64,000 nucleotides of DNA. Origin: Bin55 sp009840545. GTDB taxonomy: Bacteria; Pseudomonadota; Gammaproteobacteria; Pseudomonadales; Azotimanducaceae. The DNA is taken from the NCBI GenBank assembly GCA_965208815.1, contig OZ242357.1, positions 1,674,001-1,738,000 of the forward strand, given 5' to 3'. This document shows, in pieces, positions 7,852 through 18,200 of this stretch (positions are counted from its first letter, which is position 1; the number at the start of each line of letters is the position of its first letter). Under the pieces are notes generated by a model. It was not told where the DNA came from. It ran no database searches and saw only the letters and a list, made by a program, of their open reading frames with translations. The position numbers and the translations under genes were made by a program.

Positions 7852-10800
7852 TTACGGACGGAACTGAATAGATCGTGGACCTAATTGATCTGGTAGAGCT
7901 ATGTATCTGTACGCATCCTCTATCCATTCACACACAAGCCGTCGAGTAATTCTTGGATCTATTAGCTCTTCGATCTGAAATCTGGACAAAGGCCCCACAG
8001 GTCCACGAGCCGTCTCGATTCGCGCCATGAGTTCCTGGCGAAGTGCTTCAGGATTGTCGCTCGCCGCTAATTGACGCTTATACGCCGCCTCAATTCCTCC
8101 CTCAGGTGGAATCCCTCCTACATCAGCCGCTGGCCACGCAACTCGCATGGATGGCCGAGAACGAGGGGTCGCGTAGTTATTTCCTGCAACGCCAAAGCTT
8201 CGACGAAGCAACACCGTGAAAATCGGTATCTTTGTTTGAGCAAACGCGATCATCCACTCGCCACCTTTGCGAATCGTGCCAGTTTGTTCGTGCTCTAGTC
8301 CCACTGCAAAGCCGGGATTGTCAACTAGGTTCAACAACGGCAAATGGAAAACGTCACAAAGATCCAAGTGTCGTGTGAGTTTCTCGCATCCTGCAGAAGT
8401 TAATGCTCCTCCGTTGGCGTGCTGACTGTCACTCGCAATCACTCCCATAGGGTGACCACCAAATCGAGCAAATCCTGTTACCTGATCGGTTCCCCACAGA
8501 CTCCCAATCTCGAAGAACGAACCTCGATCGGCTAGCAAGTTGATCACTCTTCGAATGTCGAACGTGCTTGTTCGTTTGCGAGGAATAATCGTCAAAAGTT
8601 CTTCCTCCTGCCTATTCGTGGAATCAGTTTCACCGCCGTGAATTGGAGGTAGTTCATAAACGCTCGAAGGGAGATAGGACAGAAAATCTCGGGTGAGTTG
8701 TGCAGCTTCTTCCTCTGTCTCCGCCAAATTGTCGACGGACCCATTTCGACAGTGAATGTGCCATCCACCTAAGTCTTCTTTTGTGATGTCATAACCCATT
8801 GCGTGACTTACCACAGGAGGTCCGGCCACAAACAGTTGGGCGATGTCTCGAACCATTACAGAGAAGTGACCCAACACTGCCTTTGCGGCACCAATTCCAA
8901 CGACGCTTCCCAGCAACATATTGACAACCGGTACGGTATGCAACTGCTCAGCAAACATATTGCTACCCAAGTGTCCTGGCAAGTAAGAGCCTCCACCTCC
9001 AGCCACGCGGGGTCTTCCCGCTTTGATAGCTCCCGAGCTTTCTTTTGCTTTGCTCTCACCTTCCTTCTTTTGGGCAGGAACCATGGCTGCAACGCTTCCT
9101 CCTCCAGAGGACCCGTCCAGCATCCGGATGCTCGGCACCCGCATTTCAAGCGAAAGTCGGTCAAGATATCCGCTCTTTGCACCAATTGCACCATCAGCAT
9201 GCCCACCGCGTGACGTAAAGTCATCCGCACACACAATGCATTTGCGATCCTCGATCGTTCCCCATCCTCCAACGTGATTGGCGGGTGTAAAAGCCGAAAC
9301 TTTGCCGTCTTCGTCGTAGGAAGCAAAACCCGCAGCGCTTCCGATTTCTCGAAACGATCCATCGTCCAACAAGAGATCTATACGCTCTCGGCAGGTGAGC
9401 TTTCCTCGGTCTCGCTGTCGTACTACTCCTGGATCTTCCGAACTAGGCAAGAATCGAGCTGCTGCAAACCCCTGCATGGCAGAAATGTCGTCCAACAGAG
9501 GCATCCAAGATCGCGATGAGTCTTGCTTACCTTTCGCGGCAATCTCTCCGTCAGAAGGTGCGATAGACGCCACAATCTGATTCGCATCCACGGAGTCGCC
9601 AGTAGCTAAGTCTTGAACAGCAGTGACTGTGCCTGATGATGGAGCCTCGATCTCAGACTCCATTTTCATGGCGGAGACCACAAGCATAGGATCGCCGACA
9701 TGAACCTTGTCTCCTTCCTGGACAAGTAATTCCACTACCGATCCAGACATAGGCGTTCTCACAGGAACATCACTCGACTCGACCTTGAGGCCGAGTCTTG
9801 CTGACTCTTCGGCGAATAACTCTGAAGTCATACTTGGCAGGGGAGATGCGTTGATATGACGCGCAAAGAGCTCAGACAGAGAGCTCTTTGTTTCTGGACC
9901 AGGCTTGAGCAACCCTGGGTGTTCTTGGAGCAACGTTGTCCGGGCATCTCCGTTTCGAAGCTCTTGATGTTCCAAAATCGATTTGAGCTGCCCGATGTTG
10001 GTCGAAACGCCGTCTACATAGAACTCATCCAGACACCTTCGAGCCTTTTCTAATACGTCTTGCACTTCTGCATGAGGTGGTCCTGTACAGATAACCTTTG
10101 CGAAAAGCGGGTCGAAAAAGGGCTCCAATCGACAACCTACGTGTCCACAGCTGTCTACGCGTATTCCAGCACCTGAAGGCTCCTTGTACGCCACAAATTG
10201 ACCCGAACTCCGTGCAACAACTCTCGTTTGAACAGCGAATCTCGCGGGTTCCGCCACGTCGTCTTGACTGGTCAGGCCAAAGCTCTTGAGCAATTCCCCG
10301 CTGGCAATTCGAAACTGCATATCCACAAGATCGTATCCCGAAACTTGCTCTGTTACGGTGTGTTCAACCTGTATTCGAGGATTGCATTCAATAAAGAAGT
10401 ACTCTTCAGTCTCGGGAAGGACCAAAAACTCAAACGTCCCGGCATTCCTGTAATCACCTGCACTAGCCAAGGAAACTGCAGCTCTCAAGAGCTTACTTCT
10501 CAATTGTTCGGATAGATTGGGTGCGGGCGCAATTTCTATGACTTTTTGGTTGTGCAGTTGAACCGAACAATCACGTTCATGGAGGTGGAGAGTATTGCCT
10601 TCGTTATCCGAAACAATTTGAACTTCGATGTGTCTTGGTCTGTGGAGATACTTTTCAAGGAAAACGTCAGCGTTGCCGAAAGCGCTGCGCGCTTCGTTGC
10701 GGCAACGCTCATACACATCGGCCATGCGCTCGTCAGTTTCGACGATTCGCATTCCCTTTCCACCACCCCCTCCGGCAGCCTTGAGCATGACGGGATAGCC

Positions 10801-11274
10801 AATCTGATTGGAAGCTAGCAGTGCTTCTTCAACAGAGTCAATTGCTGCCCGACTTCCCGGAATCGTAGGAATACCAAGGTCACTTGCTAGTTTTCTTGCT
10901 GCAATCTTGTTTCCAAATAGCTGAAGTGCACGACTGCTCGGGCCCACAAACTGTATGCCTTCGGCTTCACACTTTCTGGCTAGTTCGAAGCTCTCCGATA
11001 GAAATCCATATCCCGGATGAACGCAATCACACCGCGTCTCCGTAGCGACGCGAATGATATCGTCAATATCGAGGTAGGGCTCAACCGATTGGTTCTCCGA
11101 TCCGACTTGCACCACCTCAGTCGTGAACCTCGTATGCAATGCGTCCTTGTCGACGGATGAGAATATCCCTACCGAATCAATGTTGAGAGACGCCGCCGAC
11201 TTAGCAATTCGGATTGCGATCTCGCCCCTATTGGCAATCAATACGCGACTTAATTCAGGTTTGTTTGATGACAT
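7852..11274 (-). CDS. single-chain biotin-dependent acyl-CoA carboxylase (BC-BCCP-CT fusion)
   Basis: One 1140-residue chain carries all carboxylase activities. Biotin carboxylase occupies residues about 8-450 (LIANRGEIAIRIAKSA; ATP-binding glycine loop GGGGGKGMR; HLHERDCSVQ). A biotin carrier domain lies around 495-570 with the biotinylation site SAMKME (Lys near residue 536). The carboxyltransferase domain covers about 590-1140. This order and size match the single-chain long-chain acyl-CoA carboxylases (LCC type) described in some bacteria, rather than the separate AccA/B/C/D subunits or the two-chain propionyl-CoA and methylcrotonyl-CoA carboxylases. It carboxylates an acyl-CoA using ATP and bicarbonate in the cytoplasm. 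Substrate length cannot be read from sequence. Confidence 0.88.
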   Translation of the reverse strand: MSSNKPELSRVLIANRGEIAIRIAKSAASLNIDSVGIFSSVDKDALHTRFTTEVVQVGSENQSVEPYLDIDDIIRVATETRCDCVHPGYGFLSESFELARKCEAEGIQFVGPSSRALQLFGNKIAARKLASDLGIPTIPGSRAAIDSVEEALLASNQIGYPVMLKAAGGGGGKGMRIVETDERMADVYERCRNEARSAFGNADVFLEKYLHRPRHIEVQIVSDNEGNTLHLHERDCSVQLHNQKVIEIAPAPNLSEQLRSKLLRAAVSLASAGDYRNAGTFEFLVLPETEEYFFIECNPRIQVEHTVTEQVSGYDLVDMQFRIASGELLKSFGLTSQDDVAEPARFAVQTRVVARSSGQFVAYKEPSGAGIRVDSCGHVGCRLEPFFDPLFAKVICTGPPHAEVQDVLEKARRCLDEFYVDGVSTNIGQLKSILEHQELRNGDARTTLLQEHPGLLKPGPETKSSLSELFARHINASPLPSMTSELFAEESARLGLKVESSDVPVRTPMSGSVVELLVQEGDKVHVGDPMLVVSAMKMESEIEAPSSGTVTAVQDLATGDSVDANQIVASIAPSDGEIAAKGKQDSSRSWMPLLDDISAMQGFAAARFLPSSEDPGVVRQRDRGKLTCRERIDLLLDDGSFREIGSAAGFASYDEDGKVSAFTPANHVGGWGTIEDRKCIVCADDFTSRGGHADGAIGAKSGYLDRLSLEMRVPSIRMLDGSSGGGSVAAMVPAQKKEGESKAKESSGAIKAGRPRVAGGGGSYLPGHLGSNMFAEQLHTVPVVNMLLGSVVGIGAAKAVLGHFSVMVRDIAQLFVAGPPVVSHAMGYDITKEDLGGWHIHCRNGSVDNLAETEEEAAQLTRDFLSYLPSSVYELPPIHGGETDSTNRQEEELLTIIPRKRTSTFDIRRVINLLADRGSFFEIGSLWGTDQVTGFARFGGHPMGVIASDSQHANGGALTSAGCEKLTRHLDLCDVFHLPLLNLVDNPGFAVGLEHEQTGTIRKGGEWMIAFAQTKIPIFTVLLRRSFGVAGNNYATPRSRPSMRVAWPAADVGGIPPEGGIEAAYKRQLAASDNPEALRQELMARIETARGPVGPLSRFQIEELIDPRITRRLVCEWIEDAYRYIALPDQLGPRSIQFRP

Positions 11275-11405
11275 CTACGAGTCGATAGACCTAGCAAGTT
11301 AGGCCTTTGTATTCAAGCATTGGACTCTCGATCAGAATATTTCGCACGATCGGATTGCGACCTGAACTGCGGACTCTCAGCACTACCACCGAACTGGACA
11401 CTCCG

Positions 11406-11759
11406 CTAAGGACAAGGAGATAGCCCATTGAAGTAAGCCGCTAAGTCCGCTATGTCCTGATCTGTCAGGTCTTTCACAAACGGGTCCATTGTCAACTCGG
11501 CGCGAATCCCATCGCGAAAGTCTGTAATTGACTTTACGAGATAGCCCTCCTGCTGCCCTGCCAAATTTGGCCATAGCGTATTCGAGGAAATACCCTTAGC
11601 TCCGTGACAAGCTGTACAAGTTGTCGCTTTGGATTCTCCCGCTTTTGCATCGCCTTCAAGTTCTGTTTCCTGCGCTGTCGAGTTTCCAAACTCAAGAGTT
11701 GCAAAAGCCAGCAACAGGACCATGCTTGTCGTCGCGATTACGTGCATTCTCTTCCGCAC
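11406..11759 (-). CDS. c-type cytochrome, class I, exported
   Basis: A 117-residue single-haem cytochrome c. The N-terminus is a signal peptide (MRKR then a hydrophobic run and a cleavage site near Ala29). The haem site is CTACH (Cys48, Cys51, His52). The C-terminal helix TDQDIADLAAYFNGL is typical of class I cytochromes, and a Met within ELTMDPFV is the likely sixth ligand. The protein is periplasmic. The gene follows norB by 49 bases on the same strand, so it most likely supplies electrons to the nitric oxide reductase; that role is inferred from position. Confidence 0.87.
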   Translation of the reverse strand: MRKRMHVIATTSMVLLLAFATLEFGNSTAQETELEGDAKAGESKATTCTACHGAKGISSNTLWPNLAGQQEGYLVKSITDFRDGIRAELTMDPFVKDLTDQDIADLAAYFNGLSPCP

Positions 11760-11808
11760 GGAGCACCTCCGATTTTAATTCGCCATGTGAGACGACTGTT
11801 TTAGAAAG

Positions 11809-13305
11809 TTAAGCAGACTGTGTTTCTGTCGCACCTACACCGGAGTCTTCTTCGATAGCAGGTGCAGTATCACGTCTGACGTCGAGCTTTGTGCGAGTCT
11901 CCCCAGCACCAATACTCAAGAAATCCCACAGCAGCATTACCACGCCTACGGTCATGAGTACTCCAAACACTAAGCGCCACCACATCGCTTGAATGAACCA
12001 AGGTTGAGTCTGACCTGCAAAGTAAGCCGCCCAAGTAGATCCTCCCTGAGCGCGTTCCACGAACGCCTGTTCGTAGCCTGCGATCAATAGAGCGATGGTC
12101 ATTCCAATCATTCCGACATGTGTCAGCAACAGTGAGCCCTTCCACAAGAATCCGTTGTATGGCAGACGACTCGACATCCAGACATCTCCCCGCAACTTCT
12201 GAACGGCGAGGTAAATGAATGCAACGATTATGGTTACGTACGCACCAAAGAACGCTAAGTGGCCATGAGAGGAAGCCCACTGTGTTCCATGTGTGTAGAG
12301 ATTGATCTGTGGAAGCGTCTGCATGAATCCCCAGACACCTGCTCCCAGAAAATTCCCGAAGGCATGTGCTATCAGCCAAGCCAGTGCGGGGTGATTGTTG
12401 GAACGGAACGAGTGCCTCCCGGCATCATAGATAGCATGCACGACCATCGCAACAAGGGGTACGGGTTCGAGCGCTGAGAAAAAGCCTCCGACACCTAACC
12501 AATACTCTGGAGTTCCGATCCAGAAGTAATGGTGTCCCAGGCCCAAGATGCCGGACCCAAACATCAATGCAACTTCTATATAAAGCCAAGTCGTGACAAT
12601 ACGTCGATTTGCACCTAACGTCGCAATGAGTCCCCAAGCCATGATGCAGCCGACAAGCACTTCCCATGTGGCTTCAACCCAAAGGTGAATGACCCACCAC
12701 CACCAATACTGATCCATAGGTAGATTGGTTGTGTAGAACATACCTGCCAAATAAAGTCCTGCAAGTGCCACAAGATCAAGCACCAACACGCCGGAAATTC
12801 CGCTCCATTTGCCTTTAAGAAACGTTCCGCAGACGTTGTAGAAAATCGCGAGCATGCAAAGCACAATTCCAATATCCGCCCAACGCGGAGCTTCGATGTA
12901 CTCCCGACCCTCGTTAATCAACCAGAGGGTCATTTGCTCGCCCGGACCCGACTGAACAAACAGAAAGACCACAACAACCACCGCTACCGCTGCGGTCAAG
13001 ACCCAAAAAGTGATATTCGCTATCTTCTGACCGACTAGCGGAACGCCCGACTCATCCTCGATCAACCAAAAAATTGATCCGATAAACCCGTACAACATCC
13101 ATACAACCATCGCATTGATGTGCACCATGCGATTGACATTGAAGTCCAATACACCAAACAGAAAGTCGGGCAATACGAACTGAATTGCGGAGAGGACTCC
13201 AAAAAGCATTTGCGCAAGAAAGAGAGCCATTGCGACGACGAAATACTTGACGGCTAGGCGTTGAGCATCAGTCAGTTCTGAGTAGTTAATCGCGCCTAAT
13301 TTCAC
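11809..13305 (-). CDS. norB: nitric oxide reductase, catalytic subunit (cNOR)
   Basis: This is the 12-helix membrane subunit that reduces 2 NO to N2O. Ligand positions match the well-studied cNOR numbering: His62 and His349 (low-spin haem b), His347 (high-spin haem b3), and His207, His258 and His259 for the non-haem iron FeB. Glu211, Glu215 and Glu280 are also in place. Length (498) is normal apart from a 25-residue hydrophilic tail. The start overlaps the norC stop by four bases, so the two are translationally coupled. No norQ, norD or norE is nearby, which fits use for NO detoxification as well as denitrification. No nitrite or nitrous oxide reductase gene lies in the window. Confidence 0.95.
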   Translation of the reverse strand: MKLGAINYSELTDAQRLAVKYFVVAMALFLAQMLFGVLSAIQFVLPDFLFGVLDFNVNRMVHINAMVVWMLYGFIGSIFWLIEDESGVPLVGQKIANITFWVLTAAVAVVVVVFLFVQSGPGEQMTLWLINEGREYIEAPRWADIGIVLCMLAIFYNVCGTFLKGKWSGISGVLVLDLVALAGLYLAGMFYTTNLPMDQYWWWWVIHLWVEATWEVLVGCIMAWGLIATLGANRRIVTTWLYIEVALMFGSGILGLGHHYFWIGTPEYWLGVGGFFSALEPVPLVAMVVHAIYDAGRHSFRSNNHPALAWLIAHAFGNFLGAGVWGFMQTLPQINLYTHGTQWASSHGHLAFFGAYVTIIVAFIYLAVQKLRGDVWMSSRLPYNGFLWKGSLLLTHVGMIGMTIALLIAGYEQAFVERAQGGSTWAAYFAGQTQPWFIQAMWWRLVFGVLMTVGVVMLLWDFLSIGAGETRTKLDVRRDTAPAIEEDSGVGATETQSA

Positions 13306-13955
13306 TGCACAACCTCCTCCGGTTCCAAGATCGGACCGTCTTGGGGTAACGGCGTGAAGCCATTGGGGAATCCGTTGGTATCAATCGCGGACATCCACTT
13401 CAAGTACGCGATCACGCCTCTGACCTCGTCTTCGGTCAATTTTGGATTTGGCATTGTTCGATTGGTACCGAAAGTGCGCTTGTTGGCCACCGGATCGGTC
13501 AGAAACATGGTCATCAAGAGTTCGCGGGCCTGCTCATTGCCCCATCCAGGATCAAGCCAAGCCTTTGTGAGATCGGGCGCGTAATAAGCTCCGTTGCCCA
13601 AGATAGTGTGGCAATTCATGCAATTTCGCGCTTGAACTGTCAGTTTGCCGTGATTAACAAGTGCCTTGGCCTCCTCTTCAGAAAGAACCTCTCCGAACAG
13701 AGGTACCAATGGGCCTATCGTTGGAACAGCGTGGTTGCGGTCACTGTCAAATTCGAACCCGATTCGATGATTAATTACAGAGTATGCTGGAACTCGGCCT
13801 GATTCACCTCCAGCCTCAATTACAACCAGCGTATGAAACGTAAGGATGATTAATACTAGAGCCATGAAGGCAGTCACAAATATGGCGCACTTGCGCCAAA
13901 AGCCCTCGCTTGCCCACCACGGCGCACTCACTTCAGCGCTTGTCATTTGGAACAC
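13302..13955 (-). CDS. norC: nitric oxide reductase, cytochrome c subunit
   Basis: The cytochrome c subunit of cNOR is anchored by one N-terminal membrane helix (residues about 23-46). The haem c site is CMNCH (Cys112, Cys115, His116), followed by GAYYAPDLTKAW, a typical NorC segment; TMPNPKL supplies the Met ligand. At 217 residues it is longer than the roughly 150 usual for NorC. The extra length is mainly a periplasmic stretch between the anchor and the haem domain (residues 50-105) and a Pro-rich tail. It passes electrons to NorB. A Met at residue 4 is an alternative start. It is preceded by the small membrane protein gene at 14005, with a 49-base gap. Confidence 0.93.
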   Translation of the reverse strand: MFQMTSAEVSAPWWASEGFWRKCAIFVTAFMALVLIILTFHTLVVIEAGGESGRVPAYSVINHRIGFEFDSDRNHAVPTIGPLVPLFGEVLSEEEAKALVNHGKLTVQARNCMNCHTILGNGAYYAPDLTKAWLDPGWGNEQARELLMTMFLTDPVANKRTFGTNRTMPNPKLTEDEVRGVIAYLKWMSAIDTNGFPNGFTPLPQDGPILEPEEVVQ

Positions 13956-14004
13956 CTCGCAACATACGCCGTCATTGACATATTAATAGTTTGAAAGTCA
14001 GTTT

Positions 14005-14316
14005 CTACTCATCGGAATGCATTTCATCAGAGAGACGCCAGATAAACCGAGGACCAACGTAATAGCCAATTAGCATCAGTGCCACAAGTCCCAGCCACCA
14101 GCCACGAAGATGCAAGGTCTGCACGAGTCCGAAGACACAGAAAACCAGCAGCAAATACCAAGCGATCGCGACCCATCCCAGCATGCGTCTCTTTTGTGCC
14201 ATTCCTTGTAGTCTTGAAAGTGCCAAGAAAATTGCGTAGCCAGCACCGAACAGTACAACACCGGCACCAAACACCGTAGAGATCATGACATGCTGGATGA
14301 AGACGGGATCTTTCAT
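14005..14316 (-). CDS. small integral membrane protein upstream of norCB
   Basis: I do not recognise the family. The 103-residue protein is almost entirely membrane-embedded. It has three clear hydrophobic helices (about residues 10-32, 44-66 and 71-90) with positively charged loops (QKRR, PRFIWR) and an acidic tail. It lies immediately upstream of norC on the same strand and probably begins the nor transcription unit, so a role in assembly or electron supply of the NO reductase is plausible, but this is inference from position only. The ATG at 14316 follows an AAGGAAGAAA-like ribosome binding region on the coding strand. Confidence 0.7.
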   Translation of the reverse strand: MKDPVFIQHVMISTVFGAGVVLFGAGYAIFLALSRLQGMAQKRRMLGWVAIAWYLLLVFCVFGLVQTLHLRGWWLGLVALMLIGYYVGPRFIWRLSDEMHSDE

Positions 14317-14513
14317 AAATGGAAAGGAAGAAATTCAGTCACAGTAACTTTCTATGGCATTCCACCCTATTGAGAAGACTGAACTGGATGTATGGAGTGA
14401 ACACTTGAAATTTAACCAACACAACAGTTTCGATTACTAACATGAAGCCGCGTGGAGGTAGCTTGAGAGTTCATGTGTTGCTTACGGAAGGGCGACGCAG
14501 ACCCATGTAGAAA

Positions 14514-15098
14514 TTAGTAGTAGGCGTTGTCCGTAAATGTGTGATCTGTAGCGTCTTTTATTCCCTTCAGGTCCGGGACTTGTGCTAGCAATGTGGACTC
14601 GACACCCTGTTTCAGAGTTATATCGACCGCCGCACAGCCCTGACAGCCGCCTCCGAATTGTAGAACCGCAGTGTCTCCGTCGATAACGTCCACCAACATC
14701 ACCATGCCACCGTGTGCGGCGAGGCCGGGGTTAATCTCGTTATACAAGACGTAGTTAATACGTTCCTCTATGGACGCGTTCGGACCAACCTTGGGTACGC
14801 GAGCATTGGGAGCCCTTACAGTAATTTGCCCCCCCATCTTGTCTTCGCGGAAGTCAACCACTGCTTCTTCCAAGAAAGGCAAGCTCTTCTGGTCGTACCA
14901 CACGGTAAATTTGTCGTACTGAAACGATTGATCTTCGTCGCGATGCTCGCCTGGTCGACAGTAGGCTAAGCAGGTTTCAGCTTTTGGAGTGCCCGGTTCG
15001 GCTACGAATATACGAATGCCGCATCCGTCTTCCTCGTTCGATAGCAGTTGGACGAGATAGTCCTGAGCCGCTTCTGATATGTCTACTAATTGCTCCAT
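14514..15098 (-). CDS. nfuA: Fe-S biogenesis protein NfuA
   Basis: The protein (194 residues) carries Fe-S clusters to client proteins. The N-terminal degenerate A-type domain (residues 1-90, AAQDYLVQLL to VDFREDKMGGQ) lacks the full set of A-type cysteines, as is usual for NfuA. The C-terminal Nfu domain (about 110-185) has GCQGCAAVDITLK with the cluster-binding CxxC. It is cytoplasmic. It is divergent from metH, with 150 bases between. Length and domain order match the Escherichia coli protein. Confidence 0.95.
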   Translation of the reverse strand: MEQLVDISEAAQDYLVQLLSNEEDGCGIRIFVAEPGTPKAETCLAYCRPGEHRDEDQSFQYDKFTVWYDQKSLPFLEEAVVDFREDKMGGQITVRAPNARVPKVGPNASIEERINYVLYNEINPGLAAHGGMVMLVDVIDGDTAVLQFGGGCQGCAAVDITLKQGVESTLLAQVPDLKGIKDATDHTFTDNAYY

Positions 15099-15248
15099 AA
15101 CTAAGTACTATAGCAAATCAACGCAGGATTCCCCTATTAGAGTGGGATGCGTTACATGAATAGGGATGGGGGCGACTTCAGCAATTTTCAAGTTGCAAAG
15201 AATCCCAAATCAATACCATTTCGCACACTTCACCCAGATTCTTAGCAC

Positions 15249-18200
15249 ATGGCGTCGCCTCTTGAAAGCGCACTGAGAGAACGAATTCTGCTGCTCGACG
15301 GTGCGACAGGCACAATGCAGCAGCGTCTCGGCCTCACAGAATCAGATTTTCGAGGCAAGAGATTTTCTGATCATGAATTCGATCTCAAAGGGAACGGAGA
15401 CGCTCTCTCCCTCAGCAATCCTGAGGTGGTCAAAGATATTCACCTGCACTACTTGGACGCTGGTGCGGACATTATTGAGACGAACACCTTCTCGGCGACG
15501 CGAATTTCGCAAGCTGATTTCGGTCTTGAAGAGTATGTCTACGAGCTCAATCTAGAGTCTGCAAGAATTGCGCGCGAAGCCGCCAAAGACAGATCCACGA
15601 CTTCCAAGCCACGCTTCGTTGCAGGCGTACTCGGTCCAACGACTCGCTCAGCAAGTATTTCGCCTGACGTCAACAATCCTGCCGTTCGCAATGTGCGGTT
15701 CGCGGATCTTGTAGCGGCTTACGAAGAAGCCTCACTCGCTCTCATCGAAGGCGGATGCGACTTCCTGATGATTGAAACTGTGTTCGATACTTTGAACGCC
15801 AAGGCAGCCATTTATGCAATCAATTCGGCGTTTCGAAATCAACGCCGCCAGCTACCTGTTATGGTTTCCGGAACCATTACCGACGCCAGCGGACGTACTC
15901 TGTCAGGGCAAACATGTGCAGCATTCTGGAACTCCATTAGTCATGCACAACCGTTAATCGCAGGATTGAATTGTGCCCTTGGCGCAGAAGCTCTGAGACC
16001 CTACGTCGAAGAGGTGTCAAGAATCGCTCCAACCTTTGTTAGCGTCCACCCCAACGCCGGTCTTCCCAATGAGTTAGGAGAATACGACGAGACCCCGGAG
16101 AGCATGTCTGAAGTTCTCGGCGAAATGGTAGAAGCTGGATTCTTGAATGTGGTAGGTGGATGTTGCGGAACCACACCGGAACACATTGAGAGCTTCGCCG
16201 ATCGGATTCAGGGACGAAAACCAAGAGATTTTGCCCAACGCGAACCAGCGCTAATGCTATCGGGACTCGAACCGCTCCGAATCGACGAAGAGTCGCTGTT
16301 TGTCAACGTAGGTGAACGAACCAACGTAACCGGTTCTGCAAGATTCCGACGCTTGATTACAGAAAACGACTACAACGCCGCCCTCGAAGTGGCACGAGAT
16401 CAGGTGATAAACGGGGCCCAGGTTATTGACATCAATATGGACGAAGGTTTGCTCGATAGTGAAAAAGCGATGCAGACCTTTCTCGACATGTTAGCCGGTG
16501 AGCCCGACATCGCCCGTGTTCCAGTCATGATCGACTCGAGCGATTGGAACGTCCTTGAAACTGGGTTGAGATGTGTGCAGGGTAAGTGCATTGTGAACTC
16601 CATTTCTCTAAAGGATGGAGAAGAGCTCTTTCTCAGTCGGGCAGCGACGTGTAAGGAATTTGGGGCAGCTGTAATCGTCATGGCCTTTGACGAACAAGGT
16701 CAAGCTGACAGCTTGGAACGACGGATAGAGATCATCCAACGAGCCTACGACTTGCTAACAAGCGAAGTGAAATTCGATCCCTGGGACATTATTTTTGATC
16801 CCAATGTATTTGCACTCGCGACTGGCCTTGAAGAGCACCGCAACTACGGATTGGACTTCATACAAGCATGTGAATGGGTGAGCAAGAATCTTCCTGAATG
16901 CCACACATCGGGTGGGATAAGCAACGTCTCGTTTTCGTTCCGCGGCAACGACCGAGTCCGCGAAGCCATCCATTCAGTATTTCTGTTTCACGCTATAAGA
17001 GCAGGATTGACGATGGGAATTGTCAATCCCGGGCAATTGACCGTATACGAAGACATTCCATCAGACCTAAGACAGGCCATCGAAGCAGTTGTCTTGAACC
17101 AAAGCGACGACGCTGGCGACCAGCTGTTAGAGCTAGCGCAAATTTACAGCGGTCGAGGTTCCAGTAGGACCGAAGAATCGCTCGAATGGCGAGAATCAGG
17201 TGCTCCAGAACGATTGAGCCACGCGCTTGTTCACGGTATTACCAAGTACATCGTAGAGGACACTGAAGCTGCTCGACAAATGTATGACCGCGCAATTGAG
17301 GTAATCGAGGGACCATTGATGGATGGTATGAACACCGTGGGTGAGCTGTTCGGGTCTGGCAAGATGTTTCTACCTCAGGTCGTCAAGAGTGCCCGTGTGA
17401 TGAAGCAGGCAGTTGGCTACCTAGTTCCCTTTATCGAATCGGAAAAGACGCAAACGGGATCGATACAACACAAGGGAACCATCGTCATGGCCACCGTAAA
17501 AGGTGATGTACACGACATTGGTAAGAACATAGTTGGAGTTGTACTACAGTGCAACAACTATCGAGTGGTTGACCTAGGCGTCATGGTGCCAGCAGAAACA
17601 ATCCTCGCTACCGCGCAGAAGGAAAATGCCGACATCATCGGACTTTCCGGCCTCATCACTCCTTCACTCAGCGAAATGGTCCACGTTGCGAGCGAGATGG
17701 AGAGACTTGGATTCTCGATTCCACTTCTGATCGGTGGAGCCACTACTTCGAAGGCGCACACCGCGCTGAGGATTGAGCCCGCTTATTCGGGTCCGGTCGT
17801 CTATGTTCCAGATGCATCCAGAAGTGTCGGCGTTGCTGCTGCGCTTCTTTCTGATAAGGACAAGTCTCAATTTGTCTCACAGACTCGATCAGAATACGAG
17901 GTGATTAGGAAACGACGTGAACGTACTCCACAACGAAAATTACGTTCTCTGGAAGATGCTCGTAACAACGGCTTCAAATTCGATTGGAATTCGTACCTCC
18001 CTCCATGTCCAAACGTTCTGGAAACAACCAAGATTGAAATAGACTCAGTTTCCGAACTCGAACCCTACATCGACTGGACGCCTTTTTTCCAATCTTGGTC
18101 GCTCGTTGGAAAGTACCCAAAAATACTGGACGACCCTATTGTGGGGAAGTCTGCTCGAGACCTTTACTCCGATGCACGGGATTATCTCGCGAAAATGACA

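Noticed and set aside
15099..15248. possible cobalamin or SAM riboswitch before metH
   Set aside because: The 150-base leader is too short for a cobalamin riboswitch and shows none of the conserved boxes I know.
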